The translations under genes and the position numbers were made by a program. From assembly GCF_038443675.1 (NCBI RefSeq), contig NZ_CP151762.1:2542001-2606000 (forward strand): 64,000 bases of DNA, written 5' to 3'. This DNA comes from Yoonia sp. G8-12. GTDB lineage: Bacteria; Pseudomonadota; Alphaproteobacteria; Rhodobacterales; Rhodobacteraceae. Every line of letters begins with the position of its first letter. Position 1 is the first letter of the stretch. Below are positions 54,954 through 63,240 of the stretch, piece by piece. The notes under the pieces are model-generated. The model saw only the letters and a list, made by a program, of their open reading frames with translations, did no database searches and was not told where the DNA came from.

Positions 54954-55550
54954 TCAAAGGCGCCGCAGGCCCATAGCCCATACTCTGCGCCGAACGATAG
55001 CCCACAGCAGCGCGGTCACAACCAGCACAGAAAGGGCGATTTTCGTTACCACCTCCATCGTGCCCACGATTTGCACCGCATGCACAACTGTGCCGACCAC
55101 GGCCAAACCAACCAAAACCGTATGCCCCCACCGCCATGCACGCAGCGGAAAACGCGGGCGTAAAACGGCAAACAAAGCCGCACCAAAAACGGCCCACATC
55201 GCCAGCACACCCCATATGGCAAAGGGCGTCGGAGAGCGGAACAGCAAAACATCAATCACGTCCGGCGGGCTCGTCATCCAAAGCCCGATCACATGGCCAA
55301 GAACAGCCAGCACAAGGGCCGCGCCAACAGCACGGTGGAGACGGCGGGACGCCAGCAAAGACACCCCCGGAAGCACGCCGATCGCCAACAAAGGTTGCAC
55401 CAGCATCATCGTCATGCCGACAACACCGGCAAGTCCTGCAAAAATGTAGAGAGGGTCGCGCCACTGCAAAAGCGGGCTATTCGCGGCGGCAATGACGGGG
55501 ACAAAGACGGCCAGCGCCAATGCCCCCCAAATCAACGCAGGCCGCAACAC
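54954..55550 (-). CDS. Ferric reductase-like transmembrane protein
   Basis: A protein of about 198 residues with six hydrophobic helices. Histidines in RRLHRAVGAALVLAVLGHVI and RWGHTVLVGLAVVGTVVHAV are spaced as in haem-binding ferric reductase-like domains (YedZ/FRE type). GTG 55550 lies one base after the stop of the upstream gene and gives MLRPALIWGAL; TTG 55571 is the alternative. It has no NAD- or FAD-binding part, so electrons must come from another protein. Confidence 0.78.
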   Translation of the reverse strand: MLRPALIWGALALAVFVPVIAAANSPLLQWRDPLYIFAGLAGVVGMTMMLVQPLLAIGVLPGVSLLASRRLHRAVGAALVLAVLGHVIGLWMTSPPDVIDVLLFRSPTPFAIWGVLAMWAVFGAALFAVLRPRFPLRAWRWGHTVLVGLAVVGTVVHAVQIVGTMEVVTKIALSVLVVTALLWAIVRRRVWAMGLRRL

Positions 55551-55551
55551 G

Positions 55552-56040
55552 CTAGACAGGTTCCAGCACAAATTCCACGTTCAGGGTGGTGTCATTGGGG
55601 CTTGCCATCACAGGGCGCAGGAAAACTGTTTTGAATTCGCCGCTGTCATAGGCCAAATGCCCATGAGCCTGACCAAAGGCGGGCACGATCTGCGGCATTT
55701 CAAGACGGAACACACCATCTGCATCCGTCAGCGTCGCGCCATGACTATGCGCATCACGCTCATGCCCTTCGGTGGTATGCGCCCACATCTGAATCCGCTG
55801 ACCCGCCAAAGGCGCGCCATCACCAGCGCGGCGCACGGTCCCTGTCATCCAGAAACCACCGCCGCCGATCCGGTCCACAATCGGCGCGTCAGGGCGGTAA
55901 TTATTGGCACCACCACGCATCGTCGGCGTCGGCGCAAGGCCAGCAGCGGCGGCTGGCGACAAAATCCCGGCAACAGGTGTAATGAGGGCAGCAGCACCAA
56001 GAGCCATCGTGCTGCGGCGCGTGATCAAAGGATGTTTCAT
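55552..56040 (-). CDS. Tat-exported intradiol dioxygenase-like protein
   Basis: A 162-residue protein with a twin-arginine signal (MKHPLITRRSTMALGAAALI). The mature part has a beta-sandwich pattern: WMTGTVRRAGDGAPLAGQRI, SHGATLTDADGVFRLEMP and AFGQAHGHLAYDSGEFKTVF. The HGH stretch resembles the iron-histidine region of intradiol dioxygenases, but I see no matching tyrosine ligands. It is coupled to the ferric-reductase-like gene (1 base), suggesting a periplasmic redox pair. Start ATG 56040 is set by the Tat signal. Confidence 0.72.
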   Translation of the reverse strand: MKHPLITRRSTMALGAAALITPVAGILSPAAAAGLAPTPTMRGGANNYRPDAPIVDRIGGGGFWMTGTVRRAGDGAPLAGQRIQMWAHTTEGHERDAHSHGATLTDADGVFRLEMPQIVPAFGQAHGHLAYDSGEFKTVFLRPVMASPNDTTLNVEFVLEPV

Positions 56041-56139
56041 AAGGCATCTCCGAAATGCGGATGAAATGTTAATGTATAGATAGCACATTACAGAGCGATT
56101 CCGAGGCAGCGGTTGTGAAATGACCTCAAACCTTCGTGA

Positions 56140-56168
56140 AAAGGCCCCGAGTTTACCCCGGGGCCTTT
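56140..56168. terminator. Hairpin upstream of the Tat protein gene and after the NMT1-type operon
   Basis: AAAGGCCCC (56140-56148) pairs with GGGGCCTTT (56160-56168) across an 11-base gap. All genes around lie on the minus strand, so it most likely ends the transcript of the ABC operon whose last gene stops at 56211. Confidence 0.82.
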
Positions 56169-56176
56169 GATAGCGT

Positions 56177-56204
56177 GAGGTCCCGGATCAAGCCCGGGAC
56201 TGCG
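56177..56204. repeat. Single arm of the dispersed palindromic repeat
   Basis: GAGGTCCCGGATCAAGCCCG followed by GGACTGCG, itself a hairpin (GTCCCGG/CCGGGAC). Same family as at 34863, 43641, 59863, 61377 and 61743. Confidence 0.88.
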
Positions 56205-56210
56205 TGCCGC

Positions 56211-57202
56211 TTAGTTCAGTGCAGCATCCGTAATCACGCTAGTCCAAGCGCCCTCGGGTGCCGCGGAAATCACCGGATCAGAGCCACCCGCAAGCAGCGT
56301 ATCAACGGTGCGCTGATAATCCGCCGGATCAAGCGCGCCGTTGGACCCTGCAGTCAGCTTGGCAATCTCGCCCATCATACGGACCTGCGCCGCCTCGGAC
56401 TGTGCACCGGTTTCGTCATTGTCCAGCACGATGCCAGCTGCTTCAACAGGGTTTTCCTCGGCCCACTTCCAGCCGCGCATGGAAGCCCGCACAAAGCGCA
56501 CCATTTTGTCGACAAAGACCGGATCTTCAAGGTTTTCTTCCAACGCATAGATCCCATCTTCAAGCGTGGCGACACCTTGGTCCTCGTATTTAAAGGTAAT
56601 CAGCTCGTCCTCGGACACACCCGCATCAAGCACCTGACCGTACTCGTTATAGGTCATGGTCGAGATACAATCCGCTTCACGGTTGAGCAGCGGATCAACG
56701 TTAAAGCCCTGCTTGAGAACCGTTACACCGTCCTCACCGCCGTCAGTTGGAATACCAACCTGGCTCATCCAGCTGAGAAACGGATATTCGTTGCCAAAGA
56801 ACCAAACGCCAATGGTCTTGCCGCGGAAATCCTCGACCGTTTCAATGCCGGTGTCTTTCCAGCAGGTCAGCATCAAGCCAGAGGTCTTGAACGGTTGCGC
56901 GATGTTCACCACTGGCAGGCCCTTTTCACGGGCGGCCAGCGCTGATGGCATCCAGTTCAGCATCACATCCGCGCCACCACCGGCCAAAACCTGGGGGGTG
57001 CAATATCGGGACCACCTGGCAGAATGGTCACATTTAGCCCTTCTTCCTCATAAAACCCCTGGTCTTGGGCCACATAGTACCCTGCAAACTGCGCTTGCGT
57101 GACCCACTGCAATTGCAGCGTCACGTCATTGGCGTGGGCGTCTGCATGCGCCATGCCACCCATTCCAGCGGCCATTGCCGCCGCCATCATTAACTTTCTC
57201 AT
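56211..57202 (-). CDS. NMT1/THI5-type ABC substrate-binding protein, frameshifted
   Basis: A periplasmic protein of about 330 residues, the binding component of the importer encoded upstream. The signal peptide ends near MGGMAHADA; the mature start VTLQLQWVTQAQFAGYYVAQ and DQGFYEEEGLNVTILPGG is diagnostic for the THI5-like family that binds pyrimidine-type ligands. One base is missing in the six-G run at 56993-56998, after ILPGGPDIAPP; the protein continues in the second frame with LAGGGADVMLNWMPSALAAR. AGGAGGTCAAC precedes ATG 57202. Context indicates uptake of a pyrimidine or hydantoin compound. Confidence 0.88.
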
Positions 57203-57249
57203 GTTGACCTCCTAGTCAGTTGTTACGCCCTCTTGGCGGGGCTCAATTT

Positions 57250-58101
57250 TTATTTGCGTTGCGATGGGTGCCAAAACGTCACCCGCCCCTCGATCCAAGC
57301 CATCAAACCATAAAATGCGCTTCCAGCAAGCGCTGCCACGACAATCTCTGCCCACACCATATCAAGAGCAAGCTGGCCGACCGAGGTGGAGATGCGAAAG
57401 CCCATCCCAACCGTAGGAGAGCCGAAAAATTCAGCAACAATCGCGCCAATCAGCGCCAAAGTGGTCGCAATTTTAAGCCCGTTGAAAATAAACGGCATCG
57501 CCGCAGGCAAACGCAGTTTGAACAGCGTCGGCCAGTAGCCCGCACCATACGTCCGCATCAGGTCACGCTGCATCGCGGTTGTATCACGCAAACCGGCCAC
57601 CGTGTTCACAAGGATCGGGAAAAACACCATTACCGCGACAACAGCAGCCTTTGATTCCCAATCGCTACCCAGCCAGCGCACAAAAATCGGGGCAATCCCC
57701 ACAATTGGCAACGCGGCCATAAACCCACCCACCGGCAGAATGCCCCGCGTCAGAAAATCCGACCGGTCCGCCAGAACGGCGATGGCAAAGGCCGCAAACA
57801 TGCCAACGACATAGCCCGTCATCGCCCCTTTGATGATTGTCTGCTGAAAATCAGCCCGAAGCGTGGGCGTCTCATTCGCAAACCGTTCCGCAATCATCGT
57901 GGGTGGCGGCAGGATAATCGGGCTGATCTCAAGCAAGCGCACCAAAAGCTCCCACATGATCAACAGCGTCAGACCAAAGATCGCAGGCACCAAAAGCTTT
58001 ACAAGACGGGTATTCGCGGCAGCACTCTTGGCAAGGCGCGCGTTAATAAACCAACCCGCACCCCAGATCGCCAATGCGCTGATAATCGCCGTGCCGGTCA
58101 T
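57250..58101 (-). CDS. ABC transporter permease, SsuC/TauC type (1)
   Basis: A 283-residue permease with about six spans; the EAA loop is LMRTYGAGYWPTLFKLRLPA. Partner of the next permease (4-base overlap) and of the binding protein downstream. Ligand by context: pyrimidine-related. Confidence 0.88.
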   Translation of the reverse strand: MTGTAIISALAIWGAGWFINARLAKSAAANTRLVKLLVPAIFGLTLLIMWELLVRLLEISPIILPPPTMIAERFANETPTLRADFQQTIIKGAMTGYVVGMFAAFAIAVLADRSDFLTRGILPVGGFMAALPIVGIAPIFVRWLGSDWESKAAVVAVMVFFPILVNTVAGLRDTTAMQRDLMRTYGAGYWPTLFKLRLPAAMPFIFNGLKIATTLALIGAIVAEFFGSPTVGMGFRISTSVGQLALDMVWAEIVVAALAGSAFYGLMAWIEGRVTFWHPSQRK

Positions 58102-59018
58102 ACTGCGTGCATCCCCATCCGGCGCAGCGTCCAGCGTTCCGCCAAGCTAAAGAACCCAACCAAAGCCGCTGCAGTCAGCGCTGCTGCAAAGAGCGCGGCC
58201 CATGTGACCAAAGGTTGCCCGTATTGATCGCCCACCAGCATCCGCGCGCCAAACCCCGCGCGCGCACCAGTCGGCAATTCAGCGACAATCGCCCCTACAA
58301 GCGACGCCGAAATCCCGATCTTGAGCGAAGCAAAAAGGTATGGCACCGAGGCAGGCAAACGCAGTTTCCAAAATCCCTGCGCAGGGCTGGCATAATAGGT
58401 ACGCAACAAATCCAACTGCATCCCGTCAGGGCTTCGCAACCCTTTCACCATCCCAACGACCACAGGAAAGAAACTGAGATAGGCACTGATCACGGCCTTG
58501 GGGAACAACCCCTGAATACCAATCGCCCCCAGCATCACAATAATCATCGGCGCCAGCGCCAGAATGGGGATCGTCTGGCTGGCAATCGCCCACGGCATCA
58601 CGCTCATATCCATCGCGCGGTTATAAACGATACCAACCGCGAGCAAGATACCGAGCCCCGTACCAATCGCAAAACCCAGCAAGGTCGCCGACAACGTCAC
58701 CCACCCATGATAAACCAGCGAGCGACGCGACGTGATATTCTGCATCACAATCGTATTCCACATCTCCACCGCGACCTGGTGGGGCGACGGTAGGCGCGGG
58801 CGGTCCAATGTGTATGTCATACCAAATAGTTGGGGATTGCGCAGCGCAAGGCCGATCCCCGAATATTCCTGCCGCGCCACAGGCGTATCCGGCGTCACCG
58901 CAATATCCTGACGCTGGGCAAGATCCGCCGTCAGATGCATGTTCATCGGCACCACAGAGACGATCCAGAACAATATGATCGCGCCCACAACAGTCAGGAT
59001 AGGCAGCAGTGATTTCAT
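58098..59018 (-). CDS. ABC transporter permease, SsuC/TauC type (2)
   Basis: A 306-residue permease with an N-terminal span and a periplasmic loop of about 60 residues before the permease domain; EAA loop LLRTYYASPAQGFWKLRLPA. The two permeases form a heterodimer, as in other pyrimidine-type importers near dihydropyrimidinase genes. It follows the ATPase gene by 51 bases, a gap that holds the motif CTTCCGCCGGAGGCATCC. Confidence 0.88.
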   Translation of the reverse strand: MKSLLPILTVVGAIILFWIVSVVPMNMHLTADLAQRQDIAVTPDTPVARQEYSGIGLALRNPQLFGMTYTLDRPRLPSPHQVAVEMWNTIVMQNITSRRSLVYHGWVTLSATLLGFAIGTGLGILLAVGIVYNRAMDMSVMPWAIASQTIPILALAPMIIVMLGAIGIQGLFPKAVISAYLSFFPVVVGMVKGLRSPDGMQLDLLRTYYASPAQGFWKLRLPASVPYLFASLKIGISASLVGAIVAELPTGARAGFGARMLVGDQYGQPLVTWAALFAAALTAAALVGFFSLAERWTLRRMGMHAV

Positions 59019-59069
59019 GCCAGCCCTCCAGACTTTCTATGTCCAATCAAACTTCCGCCGGAGGCATCC

Positions 59070-59852
59070 CTAGTCATCAACGTGCCCCGCCCGCAGACCG
59101 TCACGCACCCGGTGCGCAATTTCAATAAACTCCGCACTATCGCGAATATCCAAAGGCCGCTCCTTGGGCAGCGGGCTCTCAATCACATCCGTGATCCGCC
59201 CCGGACGCGGCGACATGACGACGATCTTGGTCGAAAGATACACCGCCTCGGGGATTGAATGGGTCACAAACCCAATCGTCTTTTCGGTGCGCGCCCACAA
59301 CTGCAACAACTGTTCATTCAGGTGATCGCGCACGATCTCGTCCAACGCGCCAAAGGGTTCGTCCATCAACAGGATATCCGCATCAAACGCCAACGCGCGG
59401 GCAATCGAGGCCCGCTGCTGCATGCCACCGGACAACTGCCAAGGAAACTTCTTCTCGAACCCCGCCAGATCAACCAGTTCCAGCACCCGCGAGACACGTT
59501 CGGCCTGTTCCGCCTTGGAAAACCCCATGATCTCCAACGGCAGCTTGATATTGCCGCCAATCGTGCGCCAAGGATAAAGCCCCGCCGCCTGAAACACATA
59601 GCCATAAGCGCGTGCCATCCGCGCCTCTTCTGGGGTCATGCCATTGACTGAAATTTGCCCGCCTGTCGGCTGCTCCAGCCCCGCGATACAGCGCAAGAAC
59701 GTCGTCTTGCCGCATCCCGACGGGCCAATGAACGACACGAAGTCGCCCTTGTTGATCTCAAGGTTGACGTCCTTGAGCGCATGAACAGGGCCATCATTGG
59801 TCTCAAACGTCAGGTTCAAGTCCTGCGCCTTAATCGTCGTCGTCTCTGCCAC
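59070..59852 (-). CDS. ABC transporter ATPase, SsuB/TauB type
   Basis: A 260-residue ATPase: Walker A FIGPSGCGKTTFLRCIAG, signature LSGGMQQRASIARALA, Walker B ILLMDEPFGALDEIVRD, H-loop GFVTHSIPEAVYLS. First gene of the transporter part; separated from the dihydropyrimidinase gene by a palindromic repeat. Confidence 0.92.
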   Translation of the reverse strand: MAETTTIKAQDLNLTFETNDGPVHALKDVNLEINKGDFVSFIGPSGCGKTTFLRCIAGLEQPTGGQISVNGMTPEEARMARAYGYVFQAAGLYPWRTIGGNIKLPLEIMGFSKAEQAERVSRVLELVDLAGFEKKFPWQLSGGMQQRASIARALAFDADILLMDEPFGALDEIVRDHLNEQLLQLWARTEKTIGFVTHSIPEAVYLSTKIVVMSPRPGRITDVIESPLPKERPLDIRDSAEFIEIAHRVRDGLRAGHVDD

Positions 59853-59862
59853 ACTTCACCCC

Positions 59863-59889
59863 GCAGTCCCGGACCTGATCCGGGACCTC
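59863..59889. repeat. Single arm of the dispersed palindromic repeat
   Basis: GCAGTCCCGGACCTGATCCG followed by GGACCTC, a self-complementary copy between the ATPase and dihydropyrimidinase genes. Confidence 0.88.
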
Positions 59890-59901
59890 ATTCACTTTGC
59901 T

Positions 59902-61356
59902 TTACACACCCGTCGCCGGAATACCCGTCCGCTCCACAGGCCGTGGCGCGGTCAGCTCTTTCCACTTGCTCAGCGCCGTATTCGTCGGCGTATTCGCCTC
60001 CCGCTTCACGAACTTGCCGTGGCCTTCCTGCGTGCGCACTTCGCCATCATGGATCGCCACATGGCCCCGCGTCAGCGTAAAGCGCGGCAGGCCCTTCACC
60101 TGCTTACCCTCGAACACGTTGTAATCAATGGCCGATTGCTGCGCGCCCGCCGTGATCGTCTTGGATTTCTCAGGATCCCATACCACCAGATCGGCATCGG
60201 CCCCCACCAGAACGGCCCCCTTGCGCGGATAGCAATTCAGTACCTTCGCAATATTGGTCGAGGTCACGGCGACAAACTCGTTCATCGTCAAACGCCCCGT
60301 CGCGACACCGTGGGTCCACAACATCGGCATCCGGTCCTCAAGCCCGCCTGTCCCATTGGGGATCTTCGTGAAATCGCCCACACCATAGCGTTTCTGTTCC
60401 GTGGTAAACGCACAGTGATCGGTGGCAACCACGCTCAAAGACCCCGACTGCAATCCAGCCCACAGACTATCCTGATGCTGCTTGTTGCGGAACGGCGGCG
60501 ACATGACGCGGCGCGCGGCGTGGTCCCAATCCTTGTTGAAATACTCAGACTCGTCCAGCGTCAGATGCTGGATGAGCGGCTCACCCCAAACGCGCTTGCC
60601 CTGCATGCGGGCACGGCGGATCGCCTCATGCGCCTCTTCGCAGGACACGTGCACGACATAAAGCGGCACGCCGGTCATATCGGCGATCATGATGGCACGG
60701 TTCGCCGCCTCACCCTCCACCTGCGGCGGGCGGGAATAGGCATGCGCCTCTGGTCCGGTGTTGCCCTCGGCCAGCAGTTTCGCGGACAATTCCGCCACCA
60801 CATCGCCGTTCTCGGCATGCACCATCGCAATGGCCCCCAGCGAGGCGAGGCGCGAGAAGGACGCGTACATCTCATCATCATTGACCATCAACGCACCTTT
60901 ATAGGCCATAAAGTGCTTGAAGGTGTTGATGCCGCGCTCTTTGACGACGCTTTCCATCTCATTAAACACCTGCTCACCCCACCATGTGACTGCCATGTGG
61001 AAGGAATAATCGCAGTTCGCGCGGCCCGATTTGTTGTCCCACATCTGCAGCGCATCATGCAGGCCCTGTCCGGGGGCAGGCAGCGCGAAATCGACAACCA
61101 TCGTGGTGCCGCCCGAGAGCGCCGCACGGGTTCCGCTTTCGAAATCATCGGTGGAATAGGTGCCCATGAATGGCATCTCAAGATGGGTATGAGGATCAAT
61201 GCCGCCGGGCATGACGTAGCAGCCGGTCGCGTCAAGCTGTTCATCCCCAGACAGATTCGGCCCGATCTCGATGATCTTGCCATCGTCGATTAGGACATCG
61301 GCTTTGTAGGTCAAATCGGCAGTGACGATTGTGCCGTTTTTGATAACTTTGGTCAT
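59902..61356 (-). CDS. Dihydropyrimidinase (D-hydantoinase)
   Basis: A 484-residue amidohydrolase that opens dihydrouracil/dihydrothymine to N-carbamoyl-beta-amino acids. Metal-binding motif GGIDPHTHLEMPFMGTYSTD (about 53-72), the carboxylated lysine in FKHFMAYKGALMV (about 147-159), further ligands in MVHAENGDV and YVVHVSCEEAHEA, and the catalytic aspartate in SVVATDHCAF. Length is normal. It works with the amidohydrolase at 61828-63078 in reductive pyrimidine breakdown. Confidence 0.95.
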   Translation of the reverse strand: MTKVIKNGTIVTADLTYKADVLIDDGKIIEIGPNLSGDEQLDATGCYVMPGGIDPHTHLEMPFMGTYSTDDFESGTRAALSGGTTMVVDFALPAPGQGLHDALQMWDNKSGRANCDYSFHMAVTWWGEQVFNEMESVVKERGINTFKHFMAYKGALMVNDDEMYASFSRLASLGAIAMVHAENGDVVAELSAKLLAEGNTGPEAHAYSRPPQVEGEAANRAIMIADMTGVPLYVVHVSCEEAHEAIRRARMQGKRVWGEPLIQHLTLDESEYFNKDWDHAARRVMSPPFRNKQHQDSLWAGLQSGSLSVVATDHCAFTTEQKRYGVGDFTKIPNGTGGLEDRMPMLWTHGVATGRLTMNEFVAVTSTNIAKVLNCYPRKGAVLVGADADLVVWDPEKSKTITAGAQQSAIDYNVFEGKQVKGLPRFTLTRGHVAIHDGEVRTQEGHGKFVKREANTPTNTALSKWKELTAPRPVERTGIPATGV

Positions 61357-61376
61357 GGTATTCTCCCTGTCTTCAC

Positions 61377-61401
61377 CCGTCCCGGCCTTGAGCCGGGACC
61401 A
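61377..61401. repeat. Divergent copy of the dispersed palindromic repeat
   Basis: CCGTCCCGGCCTTGAGCCGGGACC, a self-complementary variant (GTCCCGGC/GCCGGGAC) between the dihydropyrimidinase and GIY-YIG genes. Confidence 0.8.
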
Positions 61402-61410
61402 CTGACCGGT

Positions 61411-61695
61411 TCAAACAGGGATGTGGGCGGTTATATCTAACCAGTGCGGATTCGAACTGTGGATGAGTTGGTTTTTCCACGCACGTCGCCATCGCTTGAT
61501 GCTGCGCTCGCGCTGTAGACTTGTATCGAAATCGGCATGGACTTCGAACCAGACCAGCGTCTTGATCTTGTACTTGGCGGTATGCGCAGACAGCCCATCC
61601 CGATGCTGCTGAACGCGAGTATGCAGGTCCCGTGTGCGACCGGTATAGAGCGCACCGCCGGGGCGCGACGCCATGATATAAACGAAATGGACCAT
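61411..61695 (-). CDS. GIY-YIG nuclease-domain protein (UPF0213/YhbQ-like)
   Basis: A 94-residue protein of the single-domain GIY-YIG group. The sequence MVHFVYIMASRPGGALYTGR contains the YIM...LYTG variant of the motif, followed by RTRDLHTRVQQHRDGL, KTLVWFEVHADFDTSLQRER and SIKRWRRAWKNQLI, the conserved Arg and Glu region. Function of such short proteins is unclear. ATG 61695 is chosen over 61776, since the longer version reads a palindromic repeat. It looks inserted within the pyrimidine operon, flanked by repeat copies on both sides. Confidence 0.83.
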   Translation of the reverse strand: MVHFVYIMASRPGGALYTGRTRDLHTRVQQHRDGLSAHTAKYKIKTLVWFEVHADFDTSLQRERSIKRWRRAWKNQLIHSSNPHWLDITAHIPV

Positions 61696-61742
61696 AAGCC
61701 GAGGATGTCGAAAGCCGGTTAACAGCCCGTGAATATCCGCCC

Positions 61743-61810
61743 CGTCCCGAGCTTGACCCGGGACCTCTTCGTCCAAACAGCGCGAGGTCCCGGGTCAAGC
61801 CCGGGACTGG
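61743..61810. repeat. Palindromic repeat pair between the GIY-YIG and amidohydrolase genes
   Basis: CGTCCCGAGCTTGACCCGGG (from 61743) and GAGGTCCCGGGTCAAGCCCG (from 61783) form an inverted pair able to fold into one long hairpin. Same family as the other copies. Confidence 0.88.
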
Positions 61811-61827
61811 TAGGGAAACTGAAACCC

Positions 61828-63078
61828 TCACCCCACAATCTCCGCCGTTTCGACCACCGCATGAAACAGCACATCCGTTCCCGCCGCCGCCCATTCCGGT
61901 GAAATCTCTTCCGCCTCGTTATGGCTCAGCCCGTCCACACAGGGGCACATGACCATCGCGGTCGGATAGATGTCGTTGATCCAGCAGGCGTCATGTCCTG
62001 CACCAGAAACGATATCCATGTGGCTATAGCCCAACCGCTCCGCCGCATCGCGCACAGCCTTCACACAGCCTTCATCAAAGGCCGGCGGGTCAAACTGACC
62101 GACGATCTCACAGGAAAATTCAACACCAATCTCTTCACACAGTTTCGGCGCGCGCTCGTTGAATTCTGCCACCATCGCATTCAATTTATCCAACAGATGC
62201 GTCCGCATATCGACGGTAAAGACGACTTTGCCGGGAATGATGTTGCGGCTGTTGGGATAGACATCAATATGCCCAATCGCACCCACTGCATTCGGCTGGT
62301 TCTTCATCGCAATCTCATGCACCAACTCGGTCACCAGCGCCAAGCCGCGGCCCGCATTCTTGCGCATATGCATGGGCGTCGATCCGGTGTGGCTTTCCTT
62401 GCCCGTCACCGTGCATTCAATCCAGCGCAGGCCTTGGCCGTGGGTGACAACGCCGATGTCTTTGCCTTCAGCCTCCAAAATCGGCCCTTGTTCGATGTGC
62501 AACTCGAAGAATGCATGCATCTTGCGGTCGCCGACCTTCTCTTCGCCCTTCCAGCCAATCCGCTCCAGCTCATCCCCGAACCGTTTGCCGTCCGCATCCA
62601 CCCGATCATTCGCCCAATCCAGCGCATGTTTGCCCGCAAAAACACCAGAGGCGAGCATCGCAGGCGCGTATCGCGTGCCTTCCTCGTTCGTCCAGTTGGT
62701 CACGACAATCGGATGTTTGGTCTTGATATCAAGATCATTCAGCGTGCGCAGAATTTCCAATCCACCCAGCACGCCAAGCACACCATCATATTTACCACCC
62801 GTTGGCTGGGTATCCAAATGTGAACCCACATAAACCGGCAGCGCATCCGGGTCCGTCCCCTCACGCCGCGCGAACATATTGCCGATCTCATCGACACCCA
62901 TCGTACAGCCAGCCGCCTCGCACCACTTCTGGAACAGGTGACGGCCTTCGCTGTCTTCATCCGTCAAAGTCTGCCGGTTGTTCCCACCGGCAATGCCCGG
63001 CCCGATCTTGGCCATTTCCATCAGGCTGTCCCACAGCCGCTCACCATTAATACGCAGGTTCTCTCCGGGGGCTGGCAT
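61828..63078 (-). CDS. Zn-dependent N-carbamoyl amino acid/beta-ureidopropionate amidohydrolase
   Basis: A 416-residue M20-fold enzyme of the HyuC/AllC/PydC group that hydrolyses N-carbamoyl-beta-alanine to beta-alanine, CO2 and ammonia. Metal ligands: YVGSHLDTQPTGGKYDGVLG, NWTNEEGTRYAPAMLASG, FFELHIEQGPILEAEGKDIG and IVSGAGHDACWINDIYPTAM. The pairing with dihydropyrimidinase and a RutR site upstream support pyrimidine catabolism. Beta-alanine formed could serve PanC. Confidence 0.92.
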   Translation of the reverse strand: MPAPGENLRINGERLWDSLMEMAKIGPGIAGGNNRQTLTDEDSEGRHLFQKWCEAAGCTMGVDEIGNMFARREGTDPDALPVYVGSHLDTQPTGGKYDGVLGVLGGLEILRTLNDLDIKTKHPIVVTNWTNEEGTRYAPAMLASGVFAGKHALDWANDRVDADGKRFGDELERIGWKGEEKVGDRKMHAFFELHIEQGPILEAEGKDIGVVTHGQGLRWIECTVTGKESHTGSTPMHMRKNAGRGLALVTELVHEIAMKNQPNAVGAIGHIDVYPNSRNIIPGKVVFTVDMRTHLLDKLNAMVAEFNERAPKLCEEIGVEFSCEIVGQFDPPAFDEGCVKAVRDAAERLGYSHMDIVSGAGHDACWINDIYPTAMVMCPCVDGLSHNEAEEISPEWAAAGTDVLFHAVVETAEIVG

Positions 63079-63097
63079 GGGGGCTCCTTCGTTCTAG

Positions 63098-63115
63098 TTT
63101 GACCAACTGGTCAAA
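63098..63115. promoter_or_regulatory. RutR operator upstream of the pyrimidine degradation operon
   Basis: TTTGACCAACTGGTCAAA contains TTGACCA-N2-TGGTCAA, an exact match to the palindrome bound by RutR, the uracil/thymine-responsive TetR regulator. It lies 20 bases upstream of the amidohydrolase start and 126 bases upstream of the regulator gene itself, so both could be controlled. Confidence 0.9.
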
Positions 63116-63240
63116 ACAACGCTAACAGAGGGAAAGCACCAGTCAAGTTCTCCGCTCGGATTACAGGCAGATGCGGAGAAAGCTGGCACTTATCGGCGCG
63201 CGCGCCTGACGTCTGCCCGCATTTTAAGCAAAGGATCGGC

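Noticed and set aside
59797..61293. A 498-codon plus-strand frame opposite dihydropyrimidinase
   Set aside because: Antisense shadow with His/Arg-rich composition and no domains.
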